Part shown: positions 47,401-59,200 of the stretch, piece by piece
Layout of the letters: each line of letters starts with the position of its first letter
Numbering within the stretch: position 1 is the first letter of the stretch
NCBI GenBank assembly: GCA_014529385.2
Contig: CM043945.1
Span: 146,237,741-146,301,740 of the forward strand
Reading direction: 5' to 3'
Source: Adiantum capillus-veneris
Lineage: Eukaryota > Streptophyta > Polypodiopsida > Polypodiales > Pteridaceae
Length of the DNA stretch: 64,000 bases
Translations under genes and position numbers: made by a program
Notes under the pieces: generated by a model
What the model saw: the letters and a program-made list of their open reading frames with translations, nothing else
Told to the model about the DNA's origin: nothing
Database searches by the model: none

Positions 47401-49660
47401 TCTACTATCACAACTTGTTCTACCACTGCAACAACTCACTCAAAGATCAACTTTCACTTGGGACGAGGAAAGCGAACATCACTACAACAAGGTAAAGGAG
47501 GTCTTAGCCACTCTACCAACTATCTCACCACCTAAGTGGGATGAAAAATTCTATGTCACCTCAAGTGTTGGTGATGACTCATTGGGGGCTGTGCTACTCC
47601 AAAAGGATACGACGACATCTTTCATGAGGCCAATCTACTTCTCTAGTCGAATGATGACAGTAGGAGAGAAAGGTTTCACCCATGTGGAACACTTAGTCCT
47701 AGCTCTTAGATTTGCAACTACAAAGTTTAGGTCATATTTGTTGCCTAAGCAATTTGTGATTCTAACCACGGATGAAATATTTTCCTATGTTGTACAGCAC
47801 ATGGATGTGTCTACTAGGATTACTAAATGGCTAGTTCGTCTGCAAGAGTTTGACTACACGGTATAGGTAGAAAGCACGACAAGGGCAAGTTTGGGGGGAC
47901 TCATGACCTACCAAGTCTTTGAAAGGAAGGAGAAGAAATCTAAGGGAGGAGAAGTCCGATTACCTCTAGTACCACCGATGGTAGAAGGAGCATACTCTCT
48001 CTATTTTGATGGAGCCTACAAGAGAGCGTCTGACAAAGCAGCTGTAGGCATAGTGGTCTTTGATGACAAAGGGACAAAGGTATTTTTATTGGGCCAATTG
48101 TTAGATTCACATTCTAACAATGAAGCTGAGTATGCAGCACTAACCAAGGGTCTACAATGGTGTGTCTCTCAAGGTGTACAACGCCTTAATGTATTTGGGG
48201 ATGCTCTACTTCTTGTAAGGAAAGTAAATGGAGCATGGAAATGTAAGAATCCTAGTTTAAGGACTCACTTAAGTGGTGTAAAAACCTTGTTGGGTAAATT
48301 TGAAGAAGTTCAAATACACCATATCCCAAGGGCTCAAAACCAAGAAGCAGATGCCCTAGCAAGTGAAAGACTACATGAAGTGGTGGTTGGAGCAATAAAG
48401 CTAAAGCTCCCTCTATTTCAAGGCAGTGACGCCTTGCCTGACATCATGCATTTTTTGGAAATAGGGGAATGCCCATCAGATTTAACAAAGGGACAGAAGC
48501 AATGGCTGACATGGAAGGCCACAAGGTATCGACTCATCAATGACGGTTTGTACTGTAAGGGTAAGGACCAAATACTCAGGAAGGTCCCTCTCTCTCAGGA
48601 AATCACAGAAGTAATTGCTAGCTATCACGACGGGGTTTGTGGTGGTCACTTTGCCCTAGACATAACAAGTAGGAAAATCTTGCAGGCTGGCTTCATATGG
48701 CCTAGCCTCAACCGTGATGTACACCACTGGTGCAAAACGTGTAAGTTGTGTCAAAAGGCCGGCACTAGGTCACTTATGCCTGAACCACAAACACCTATTC
48801 TCTCATATGGCCCATTTGAAAAATGGGGTATCGATGCCATTGGGCCATTACCTAGGGCCAACTCAGGAAAATTCTACATTATCATGGGGGTCGACTACAT
48901 GACTAGATGGGCAGAGGCTACAGCCACCACTAGAATCACAGCGGTAGAGGTAGCTAAATTTATCTACGAGCACATATGTTGTAGGCTTGGCACACCTTTA
49001 GAGATCATCTCTGATAGAGGGCAAGGTTTCAGAGCAGACTTGGTAGGAGAATTAATGCAGAAACTGGGCATTACAAGGAGGCACTCTTCACCATATTACC
49101 CTCAATGTAATGGCCTAGTTGAAAAGGTAAATGGAATGGTTTCTAAAATTATTACCAAGCAGGTAAACAATAATCCTGGAGACTGAGATAAGTACCTACT
49201 ACCAGCTTTATGGGCCTACAGAACTTCATTCTGTACATCATTGGGATTCACACCGTATCATCTAGTATTTGGTAAGGAAGCAATCTTGCTCATTGAAGTG
49301 CAACTACAAAGTCTCAGAGTAATGGCAAGCCAACTTCAACAGCCCAACATGCATTTGAGAGATCACATCATCAACTTGGAAAGACTGCAGCTAGACAGAG
49401 AAGAAGCAATAAATTATTATGCGGCACAAGCAGAGTATAGACGGCTTAGCTTTAACCAGCATCTCCGGCAAAAAGGATTGAAGAAAGGAATGTTGGTGCT
49501 CCGCTACGACAATCGCTTCGACACGCGCAAGGATAAGAAACTCCTGCTCCGATGGGAAGGCCCTTTCATCGTCACGAAAAAGTATGCCAATGGAAGCTAC
49601 CAGCTTATGGAGGCCGATGGAAAACTTCATAAAACCAGGGTAAATGGTTGGCAAACCTAA
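44486..49660 (+). pseudogene. Gypsy gag-pol polyprotein, one phase with nonsense codons
   Basis: A single reading phase runs from 44486 (or Met at 44516) to the nested element. Gag: FPTFKGNKGEDLVTDFLDDF, EARSWYNALPQATKDDWEPL. Zinc knuckle: YQNCGEDGHDMYYC, where the first Cys is Tyr. A Pro-rich spacer follows. Protease: YIDGGAQICVM (DGG instead of DSG/DTG). Reverse transcriptase: SEWVSPVVVTPKKNGKWRVC, VMPFGLTNAPATFQ and the catalytic VFIDDFCIYS. RNase H 1 is near 47.5-47.85 kb. RNase H 2: YSLYFDGAYKRASDKAAVGI, NNEAEYAALTKGLQ, QNQEADALAS. Integrase: H2C2 zinc finger ending HHWCKTCKLCQKAG, then KWGIDAIGPLP, IISDRGQGF and PYYPQCNGLVEKVNG with D, D and E present. Stops: TAG 45065, TAA 45725, TAG 47864, TGA 49184 (Trp position). 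The C-terminus VNGW is cut by the TIR element and resumes as VKPYFLRFDQAP at about 50988-51096. Confidence 0.93.
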
Positions 49661-50988
49661 CAGGACATAAAAGTGTCCTTTCAGGGTTTAGGAAAAAAAT
49701 TCCAAAACCATAGTAGATCCACTCATTTTGAAAAATCCTTTCATGAGCTTATAGTTCAATAACTACTACATATGGAAAAAATGAGAAACTTGTAATTTTT
49801 CTCATCCCTTGGTCACTACAAGCCTCCAAAGTTTATGGACCAGTGCATTTTTCCCAAAACAACAATTTCTTACGGTTGATTGCATATAAATAAGAGTGGG
49901 GATTTTTGTAGGACATGAGATAAAATGCCCCGTTAACTTCAGTGGGTTGGTGACCAAAACATATGGTTGCTTTTACCTCACCAATTTGTTTTTGGGCAAA
50001 AAAAATAGGTACAAAAAGGTTGCATTTTTGCCATTCTGCGGACCTATCATCAAAGTTTCTATAGTCACACTCAATAGAGATACTATATACATGTTTTCTT
50101 AGATCCCTTTGGGCCTTTGGATTCAAAAGGAGCCATGGATCATGTCAAAAGGATAATGAATCTCTTACAATTGGAACTTTGGGGGCAATGATAAAGTGCT
50201 AAATACAGCAAACATGAAAAAACTGGGTTTAGCATTATGACCTCTAGAAACCCATAGAAACTACTCAATATCTAGCCAAGTTTGTAGTCTATGATTAGAT
50301 ATGGTTACTACCTACAAAATACACACAATTGGCCTAAGAAACTAGCAATATTGAGAAAGTTATACTTGCTACTCTAAAATGGATCGTATTCTTCAGCAAT
50401 CAAAAAACTTAGCCATCATCATATATTATGCTATATAGCATATTAGGTCCCCCAAAACTCAAGGAAGATTATCTTTATGTTATACATTACATTTACACAA
50501 TCAAAATTGAATTTGGATATAAAGAAAGCCACCCAAAAAATCATAAAAGTGCTAATTTTGGCCAAAAAACAGGATTATGCAATTCTTGTAAATTGGTCAT
50601 AACTTTCAATTATAACACTTAGCTCTCCCTACAAGCATCAAAACATGTTGAGAACTATGAAGGCCTAACCTCTAGCCATCTAAACCTCATAAACATGAAT
50701 TTTAGAGTGGTATAGCTGCCAAAAATTGAAAAAAAACCAAAAACAGGACTCGTTTTTTCACACAGTTTGGGTTCAAAAATGTTGTGCAAGAGTAAGGTTA
50801 ATGGTGAGATTGATGATTTAAAAAAAATGCTAAGTTTTTTTCAACTCATAGGGCAACTTTGTGGATATATAGCACCTAGAAATTCATTTTCATACTCTTC
50901 AAATAATTCAAGCAAAATGGTCACTTAACAGGACACAAAAGTGTCCAAGGACATAAAAGTGTCCTGTTACCATTCTAGTGTTAAACCT
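49655..50988 (+). mobile_element. TIR DNA element copy 2, nested in gypsy pol, left end damaged
   Basis: About 1.33 kb colinear with the reverse complement of 14808-16164. The right end has the intact terminus (CATTCTAGTG followed by TTAA, about 50979-50992). The left end starts at the internal AACCTAACAGGACATAAAAG and lacks the outer CACTA and TTAA. It splits the gypsy pol C-terminus between VNGW and VKPYF. Non-coding. An inner pair of GGACA(C/T)AAAAGTGTCC motifs lies near each end. Confidence 0.75.
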
Positions 50989-51108
50989 TATTTTCTTCGA
51001 TTTGACCAGGCTCCACCTATTGACATTCCAGATGAGGACACACCATCACCTGCCACCTCCAATGATAATGATCAAACAGATGAGCTAGAGACATGAATGC
51101 CTCTAGCC

Positions 51109-51120
51109 AAAACGAGAGGG
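51109..51120 (+). other. Polypurine-like tract of the gypsy element
   Basis: AAAACGAGAGGG lies a few bases before the 3' LTR start at 51125. The short gap (CTAA) is unusual, so the assignment is tentative. Confidence 0.45.
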
Positions 51121-51124
51121 CTAA

Positions 51125-52582
51125 TGATGGGGGCTTTTCACAAGCCAAGCTCCCATACCCCTCTTCTCTCGTCCCCACCCCATGGAAACCTCCTCTTAGG
51201 GAGGGAGTGATAAAAGTCATTGGAAAAGTAAGAAAAAAATAAAGTATGATTATGTAAATATGTGAGAAAGGTAAAATAGGCCACCTCGTGCCTACGGGGC
51301 AGCCCATCGCCACCTTGCCTCCTTTTTCTTCACTGTTGCCCCGCCGTGTGTCCCTTTTCCTCTCCTCCACTCAAAAGGTCAACTGCCTCTCTCTTCCCCT
51401 TGTCCTTTCTCCTTTCTCTCTCCCCTCAAGCTACCCCACCCCTCACCAATAATACATTCTAACTCACATGCCACCTCTCCTATCTTCCAAAACAGTATAC
51501 CTCACCCCCCTTTTCTCTCTCCTATCATATCCCATGACCCAAATATCCCTCTCTCTCTCTCTCTAAAGGGTGCCATGTCTCCTGTCCTGTAGCCAGATAA
51601 CCTCCCCCACACTCACACACACTCAGTTTCACTGAAAAAGGTGCGCACAGACCCATCCCCACCCGGTGGTTACCTGATTTTTCTTGTGTTCACACACATC
51701 TGCACACAGATTCACCTCTGAACACACTCCCCTCTCTCCCCTCTTGTAATTACTTTATTCTGCATGTCACCTCTCTTTTTCCCATTCACCCATCTCTCCC
51801 TCTTAGTCTCTCTCATGAGACTGCTGTTCTGGCACATTTACACACAGCCAGACAAGTGGGGCCCACAGTCACATGGCCTGTGTAGATAATGATTTCTTCA
51901 TTTCTAAATTCTAGAATTTCTCCCCCCTCCTCCCCTATATAAAGAAGGGTCACCATCACACTAAATACACACAACATCACCAAAGAGTACACTATGCACT
52001 GTGTGTGCCTAGTGCACACACACACACCCACACCACCACCATCACCGCAATCACCATGCTCATCTTGAGCATGACCTCTACACCCTTGGGCTATGGAAGA
52101 TGAAGGGCGGATAAATGAAGGATGATGGCCATAACCCTCGTGCGAGTCTTCGCCATCATCTCCCACCTATCCGCCATGTGCTCTACCACTCTCTCCCTTC
52201 TCTTTCCCCTACCCTATGCTCCCCATTTCATCGCCTTATTCTCTAAATAAAGCTTGAGGTTTTGTGAGTATGTTTCTTGCAATGTTTTCCCATGTGAGGT
52301 GTGAGGAATCGCCACCTAGTCTTGTGTTTGGAGTGAGCTTGTGTATGTGTGAAGGGTGTGCGGATTCGCCATCCTTCTGTGATACCTAAGTACTAAGCCT
52401 CTATACTCTCTCTCTCTCTCTCTCTTGCAATGTTTGAGGTTTTGTGAGTATGTTTCTTGCAATGTTTTCCCATGTGAGGTGTGAGGAATCGCCACCTAGT
52501 CTTGTGTTTGGAGTGAGCTTGTGTATGTGTGAAGGGTGTGCGGATTCGCCATCCTTCTGTGATGCCTAAGTACTAAGCCTCT

Positions 52583-52636
<54 letters not shown>

Positions 52637-52850
52637 ACTTGATCTTATTCCCCTTCCTCTTCATCATGACTTCCAAGCATCCATCTCTCTTGGATGAAAA
52701 CTTTGTTATGGTGGTGTGTTGTTTGTGTCCTAGCCGCTCAAGCTAGGTGGTGCCCCCTGTTTGCTTTACTGTGATAGGCTCGAGGCACGCCATTTGGTCC
52801 CCGGTGTTTTAGAGGCCGTCGGGGGTTCGGGGTTCTCTTTGCCCCCGTCA
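51125..52850 (+). repeat. 3' LTR of the gypsy element, with an internal 180-bp duplication
   Basis: Matches the 5' LTR closely. The extra length comes mainly from a direct duplication with a period of exactly 180 bp (52261-52440 repeated from 52441), which is absent from the 5' LTR. TATA-like CTATATAAAGAAG at about 51935. CT microsatellites at about 52406-52424 and 52585-52637. Confidence 0.93.
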
Positions 52851-55374
52851 CCAGCATTTTTCAATACCACAAGCTTATTGACCTTTGCTGGTGATGGAGA
52901 AAACGGCCTTCTGGGTTATTGTAAATATCTTACAAGGCAAGCTGAAACTTATAAGGGCATTCTCCAAGCTCAACAATGTGAGATTTTTCGTCTTTCACAT
53001 TTGAATTCTACAGATCAGGTTACCATTTTGCAACACAAAACAGAGGTATAGGAACTGAAAGGAAAGGTACGAAGTTGTCAAATGAAGGACACCATCTTGG
53101 GTGGTCGTATCCGAAAGAAGAAATTGTGCAATCTTGAAACATTGCAGGTTGCATCCGGAGGTCTCAAGAAAAGAATCCGAGCATTAAGGTGATGCTTCTT
53201 GGTTGACTAAATAGTCTTAGTTAAGTAAATTTTTTGTTTTTCTACTTATGCATTGTTTTCATGTGCCTAAATAGTGTTAGTTAAGTAAATTTTCTGTTAT
53301 TTACTTATGCATTGTCTTCATGTAGAGATTCAATCTATCCTGACAAGGAAAACATTGACCCCAAAGACAATATAGGAAAGAGATTGAAGCTACTTATAAG
53401 TAGAATCCTTGCAGAAGATATAGTATATGACAAGAAGTTTAAGGTCCTACAGCGAAATGTAGTGGACCGCTTTATTTCAAAGAACTCGGTGCGTGCAAAA
53501 GAAATACAAGGCACACTTGATTCACTTGGTGTAAGCAAAAGAGGATATTCGGCTATACAGAAATTTGTATCATCCATCTTTGTTAAGAAGGGAATAAAAT
53601 CCAATCTTTTACCATCAGCCTCAAGTGTCTGGAAAGAGAGGCTTCAGCTTAATGACGTATAGGGAGAATATCTTGGACAGCCGTTTCATATTAAAGCAAC
53701 TTACAGTGGACCTGGAGCAAACATGGAATATGATGAGTTCAATAATATTTTTATGGACCTGTAGATGTTGCAGAAGAGAATGGTGGAGTTTTACAACATC
53801 ACATTTGAAGAGTCATGAGGGGTATTACATTTTGTGTTGAAACTAGATGAGTGTGAGCTTGTTAAAGACAAGAATCTAAAGTGTGTTCCTATTGCTTTAA
53901 TGAAGAGCCCTCTCAAAGTGTCCCACTGATGATCCTTTGTATTTTAGTGTTCAATCAGAATCTAACATATGGTGGCTTGGTGCTTTTGAGGTAAGTGAGA
54001 TTCTCAGCTTAGCTCAAATATTCACATCTACTTAAGTCTCAGTTATTTTGTGTTGCAGGTAAAGAAAGAAGATCATGAGATTCTATATTGGGTGTTCCAT
54101 CAAACTAATGTTCCGAAGGTGATTGATTGATAGACTAACCAGGGAGAGGTAGTACATCTAGATGAAAGGTGAGACTTTTAAGTTCAGTGGCATCTTGCAA
54201 GTGAACTCAAAACATTAAAGTGCATGTATAATTGTGGAATGGGTGCAATGGAAAAGTGGTCGTGTTTGTTCTGCATGGATCCTGCAAAGGTCATGGACCC
54301 AAAGTGGTGGAGAAAAGCTCCAACACGTCACATTGAGGACCCTGCTTTTCGATCGATTTTGAAAATACCACTTGTAAATGTCCACATCTGTACAATGCAT
54401 GCCCTTTGTAGAATTGTGGAGAAATTTATATACTTATATATCGGGTTTTCTTGGAAAATCAACAACTCAGCAAAGCGACAGGTGGCTCTGCAGTGCTTAG
54501 AATTGGTACTATTGGATATGGGGCTTCATGGTGGCAATGTGAAAATCCAGTGGGATGAAAAGAGATCAACTGCTGAGAAGGATGTCCCATGCAAACCATC
54601 CATCGGTGGGGTGAAGTTTTTATCTAAACCCCAAGGAATACAAGATCCGAAGCTAACAAAACATGGAAAAATATATAACACATCTTATGTTAGCAAGGTA
54701 GAGTATTAGAGCTGGAAAAAGCTACATATTGCAGTCAAAGATCAAGAACCAACTACTCATAATGCGAAGGCTGAGGTTTGGCGATCGATAGACATGCTAT
54801 TTTTGATGTGAGACAAAGATGACTGGCCACAAGGTTATATAAACAAGTTCAAGGAGAATCTCAACCTTCTCAAGAAATCATTCAAGACAGCGGGACAGAC
54901 ACCCAGATTACTCACTACATGGTATTATTGTGTATTTGATTCTCTTTTATGTGTAACTATGTGAGTGTAAAACATTCTAAGTAATCTGTTTTCATATCTA
55001 GCACATCATTTTCGATCATTTACCATATTTTATACAAAAGTGTGGGAACCCGGTCATATGGAATACCCAAGGGATGGAAAAGTCTCATTACATGGCCAGA
55101 AATGCGTATTTCAGGCACACACGACATGGCGGCTCTCAAATCAAGTCTAACAGTTTGAGAGAACTATTTGAATGGTTCTATCGTAGAATCATTCATCGAA
55201 TGTAGGCAAAAGAAGTCTTGGCCTCTTCAACAACAACACAAGCCATTAGACATTTACAACAAAATAAAATTAAAAGATCAATGGCGTACAACAACTGCGG
55301 TGCTCGTGAAGGTCAACGAAGGTGGAGAGAGACAATGGTGTATGTGAACCACAAGTGGAGAAAGATACTCTGAG
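52851..55374 (+). pseudogene. Family X copy B, main part (spliced, decayed)
   Basis: The exon plan read from the sequence is 52851-53188, 53326-53990, 54059-54921 and 55002-55374, with GT-AG introns of 137, 68 and 80 bp. Content in order: AFFNTTSLLTFAGDGEN and LLGYCKYLTRQAE; a charged helix; VVDRFISKNSVRAKEIQG and LGVSKRGYSAIQKFV; MEYDEFNNIFMDL; LKLDECELVKDKNLKCVPI; IWWLGAFEVKKEDHEILYWV; then a more conserved-looking core (WHLASELKTLKCMYNCGMGA, EKWSCLFCMDPA, HICTMHALCRIVEKFIYLYI) and GMEKSHYMARNAYF, RHTRHGGSQIKS, LRELFEWFYRRI. The C-X2-C followed by His/Arg/Glu residues recalls the cores of some eukaryotic DDE transposases, but I cannot assign a family. TAG (53660), TAG (about 53760), TGA (about 53817) and a one-base shift near 53928 show decay. 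Confidence 0.65.
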
Positions 55375-55441
55375 TGGATGACATTGTACAAAATTTCTAT
55401 ATTTCTGTAATACATGATCTTATACAATTGCTACTTGAAGT

Positions 55442-55893
55442 GTATCAAGATTCTGAAGGTTCAATTTTGTTTTTTGGCACAACACCCTTGTAACGAATCA
55501 TGAGATGTTTGCCATACTCTAAAAGTTCATCCAGGTTTTGTCTACCAAGGGCTAGTGCCATTGCTGTGTAAGTGTAGTAATACGCTGCTTGACCACCTGT
55601 ATAGCCCGAGCAATAACCAAAAAAATCTCTGGCAAACACTTTGTCCACAAGAATGACTTTATCTACACTTTTGGGTAGCACGGGTCCACCCAAGAAGCAT
55701 GATAGTGTCTTTAATGTGTAAGTTGTTGTTGTACCCTCTTGTGGCATTCCATTGTGAAAAACTATTATCGACGACTCGCAAAGCTTCGAAAGGTACTGTG
55801 CTAGGGCCGCATCACAATACTCTTGAGTCCGCCGTCAAAGGAAGTCATCCTTGTTAGCAATCCAAGACTGCACATATCATGTCTGAGTAAGTG
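55442..55893 (-). CDS. Unrecognised minus-strand frame convergent with family X
   Basis: The longest Met frame is 55747-55445, and the frame stays largely open upstream to about 55893, with a TGA near 55838 (RTQEYCDAALAQYLSKLCES, then IVFHNGMPQEGTTTTYTLKT). The rest is KSVDKVILVDKVFARDFFGY, TGGQAAYYYTYTAMALALGR and NLDELLEYGKHLMIRYKGVV. It looks like a globular protein segment rather than random translation. It lies tail to tail with family X copy B, between it and the truncated Copia. No family recognised; it could be a second element-encoded protein or a host exon. Confidence 0.35.
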
Positions 55894-55984
55894 ACACACA
55901 CACACACACACAGAGTTACCATGAAGCTCTCATCCTGCAAAAAGAGATTTTCCTACCACTGGTCCACATACGTAGTTGACTCCT

Positions 55985-56211
55985 TGTTGGAATTAGGGTT
56001 GCAGAGAAACGCAAACAGCTTAGAGAAGACGAAGGAAGCTCAAGGCACACAATAGAGAGTATGTTTCTTAGTATGCAATGGAAAGATAGATAGCCATAGA
56101 GTGATGGGCGTATATACAATGCTCGGGGGAAAAAACCTCCCAAACAGGGAAAAAATGCCTCGGCGGTCCTAGTGTGTTCACACACATCACTACCACATGT
56201 ACATGGTAACA
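55985..56211 (-). repeat. 3' LTR of Copia-2
   Basis: Starts after the purine tract GGGGGGGATT on the minus strand (TGTTACCATG) and ends TTCCAACA. A TATA-like GTATATACGCC on the minus strand lies around 56108. The bases on the lower side (CTCCT, 55980-55984) would be one half of a target duplication whose partner is lost. Confidence 0.7.
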
Positions 56212-59200
56212 AATCCCCCCCTGGAGTGATGCGGTGAACGAGAGCTGGCACATGAGTAAACGGAAGTTCCATGCCTAGATCTGCAAGGTTGTCCTGTGCT
56301 GGCACATAAGCCAAGCTGATCTCTCCTACTGAGAGCCTCTCCCTGAAATAGTGGTAATGCACCTCAATGTGCTTTGTGCGAGCATGAAAAACTTGGTTCC
56401 TCGCAACTGCCAATGCTCTCTGATTGTCAGTGTAGATAGTGTTAGCAATGTCCTGTCCAACACCCAAATCATCCAGAAGGCAACTGAGCCATACACACTC
56501 AACCGTAGCTGTGAAGATTGCCCTGTACTCAGCCTCACAACTCGAAGTGGCCACAGTAGGTTGCTTCTTGCTCAACCATGATATACATGAACTGCCAAGC
56601 ATGAAACAAAAACCACTTGTGGACACTCGCATGTCAAAACAACCAGCCCAATCTGAGTCCGAAAAATCATGTAAGTCTGGTGGCATTGATCCCCCCTTGG
56701 GATAAAACAAGCCAAGATGTAAAGTGCCACTAAGGTAGCAAAAAATCCTCTTGACACCCTGCCAATGCTTAGACCCTGGGCTATGCATAAATCTGCTGAC
56801 CTGTGAGACTGCAAACTGAATATCTGGCCTCGTGTTGCATAGATAAATGAGGCAGCCAACAGCAGTTTGGTAAAGAGTGACATCAGCAGGATCACCAGCA
56901 TCATATAGACTCCACTTCAAACCTGTTTCCATGGGAGTGGCAATAGGTTTGCGATCCTCAAGTCCAAACTTACATAGCAATGTTTCTATGTAACTTTTCT
57001 GACACAAAGTAATACCACCATCACACTACTTAAACTATATACCCAAGTAATGATGCAACAGCCCCAAATCTTTCATCTTGAAAGTAGCATTCAAATCAGC
57101 CTTAAATTTAGCAATATGTCTCTCATTTGGTCTAGTGATCAGCAAATCATCGACATAAAGAACCACAATGAGAAGTACATCATCCTCACGCTTCAAATAC
57201 AATGTGCTTTCTGTTGGACTATTATGAAAGCCTCGTTTTACCAAATGAGTGTCAGCTTTCTCATACCAAGCACGAGGAGATTGCTTCAACCCATACAAAG
57301 CCTTCTTACATCTGCACACTTTGTCCTCTTGTCCTTTTATGACAAAACCGCAAGGCTGCGTTACATAAACTTCCTCAAATATGTCACCATTCAAGAAAGC
57401 AGTAACAATGGCTGATTGATGTACATCCCAACCAAAATGAGCTGCCAATGCACATAGAAAACGCACAGTAGTCATACGACAAGTGGGAACAAAAGTATCT
57501 CCATAATATATGCCATTAGGCTGTGCATAACCCTTTGCAACAAGTCGAGCCTTATGGCGATTGATCTCACCATCCGGCTTGCGTTTCAACTTGTAAACCC
57601 ACTTCGTACAAATGGCCTTTTTGTCAGAAGGAAAATCACATAAAGTCCATGTGTCATTTTCTATAAGTGCATCATATTCTGATTGCATGGCAGCCATCCA
57701 ATTTTCTGAATTCTGTGCTTCATCAAAGGAAAGAGGCTCCTCAACATCATATAATCTAGAAAGAGCCAAAGCATAACAATTTGATGCATAAGATGCATGG
57801 CGAGAGCCTGAACGAGTACGACTAGACAAAGGTGCATCCAATTTACTATCACGCAAAGTGTGCACGAGCCATTCTGGCATACCTCTAGCCTGCTCATTTT
57901 CAGCCCTTTCTTCTCATCAAGTACATCATGTACATCTGCATCAGTAATAGGCTTATCTAAAGCATTTTCAAAAATCCCCATAGGCTATACATTTGCCTCA
58001 TTGGAACGTACATTCGTATTTCCACCACTGAAAAGAGGCAACAAAGTGTCATAAATGTCATGTGAGCTTACATTACTGTCTCTAGTACATGACAGCAAGG
58101 GCTAAACAGAATCTTCCACAAACACTACATCCCGTGCAACTAGAATACGTTTTTTTGCGGATGATACAACCTGTAACCTTTGCTTTCAGCACTATAACCA
58201 ACAAAAATACATTTGACAGCCTTATCATCCAATTTTCTGCGCTGTGTTTGTGGCACCAAAGCATATGCCAAATAGAAAAAAACATGCATGTGCTCAATAG
58301 AAGGCTTTCTATCATGCCATGCTTCATATGGAGTAATAGGCTGCAAAGATTTCGTAGGACACCTGTTAAGTACATAAGTGGCACACATGAGTGACTCAAC
58401 CAAAAAGAATGCCGCAAAGCTTGACTTTTGACCATACATCGTGCCATTTCCATCAGTGACCTGCTTTTCCTCTCAGCAACGCCATGTTGTTGAGGTGTAT
58501 AAGGCACTGCATATTGGTGTTTTATCCCACGACTAGCCATAAATGCATTAAATTCATGAGACATATACTCCCCCCCTCGATCGGAACGGAGGGTGCCCAT
58601 AGTACATTTCCAGACATTTTCAGCCATAGCCAGAAATTTTTTGAAGCACATAAAAACTTCGGACTTCGCTTTAAGCGGAAATACCCATGCATGCCTGGAG
58701 TAATCATCAATGAAAGTCACAAAGTACAAGTAATTTCCCAAGGAAGGAGTTTGCATGGGCCCACAAACATCACTATGCACAAGCTGCAACCTGCATGTGG
58801 CCCTGATTGGAACCATCCTTTGGAAACTTTGAACGCTTCATTTTACCTAGAATGCAGCCTTCACAAACATGTTTGACGGGTGCTTCAAGAGGCGGCAAAG
58901 AAGCAACCATATCAGAGTTTTGCAAACCCAGCAAACTGGAAAAATTCAGATGACCAAAACGTGCATGCCAAAGTTTTGCATCTGAAATAGCCCTTGAATC
59001 TACAACAACATTTGCAAAATTTTGTCCACACTTATCATACAAAGTGAGCTTATATAGCCCACGGCCCAAAAGCCCATATGCAACAATTTCTCACCAAAAC
59101 TGAGATCATGAACTGTACATCTGTCATCAACAAATTTGACTACAAGTCCAAGTCTAGCAAGTGCGGATACAGACAAGAGATTCTTCTTGATCCCAGGTAC

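Larger units (their letters stand above)
42107..52850 (+). mobile_element. Ty3/gypsy retrotransposon with dual RNase H (Tat/Athila-like)
   Basis: 10.7-kb element including a nested TIR element. LTRs are 42107-43658 (1552 bp) and 51125-52850 (1726 bp), both starting TGATGGGGGC and ending CCCGTCA. The coding order is gag, protease, reverse transcriptase, RNase H, second (archaeal-type) RNase H, integrase. The extra RNase H between the first RNase H and integrase is known from the plant Tat/Athila branch. Coding remains in one phase over 5 kb with only nonsense mutations, plus the TIR insertion near the 3' end. It sits in family X copy B with CCAG duplications. Confidence 0.95.
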
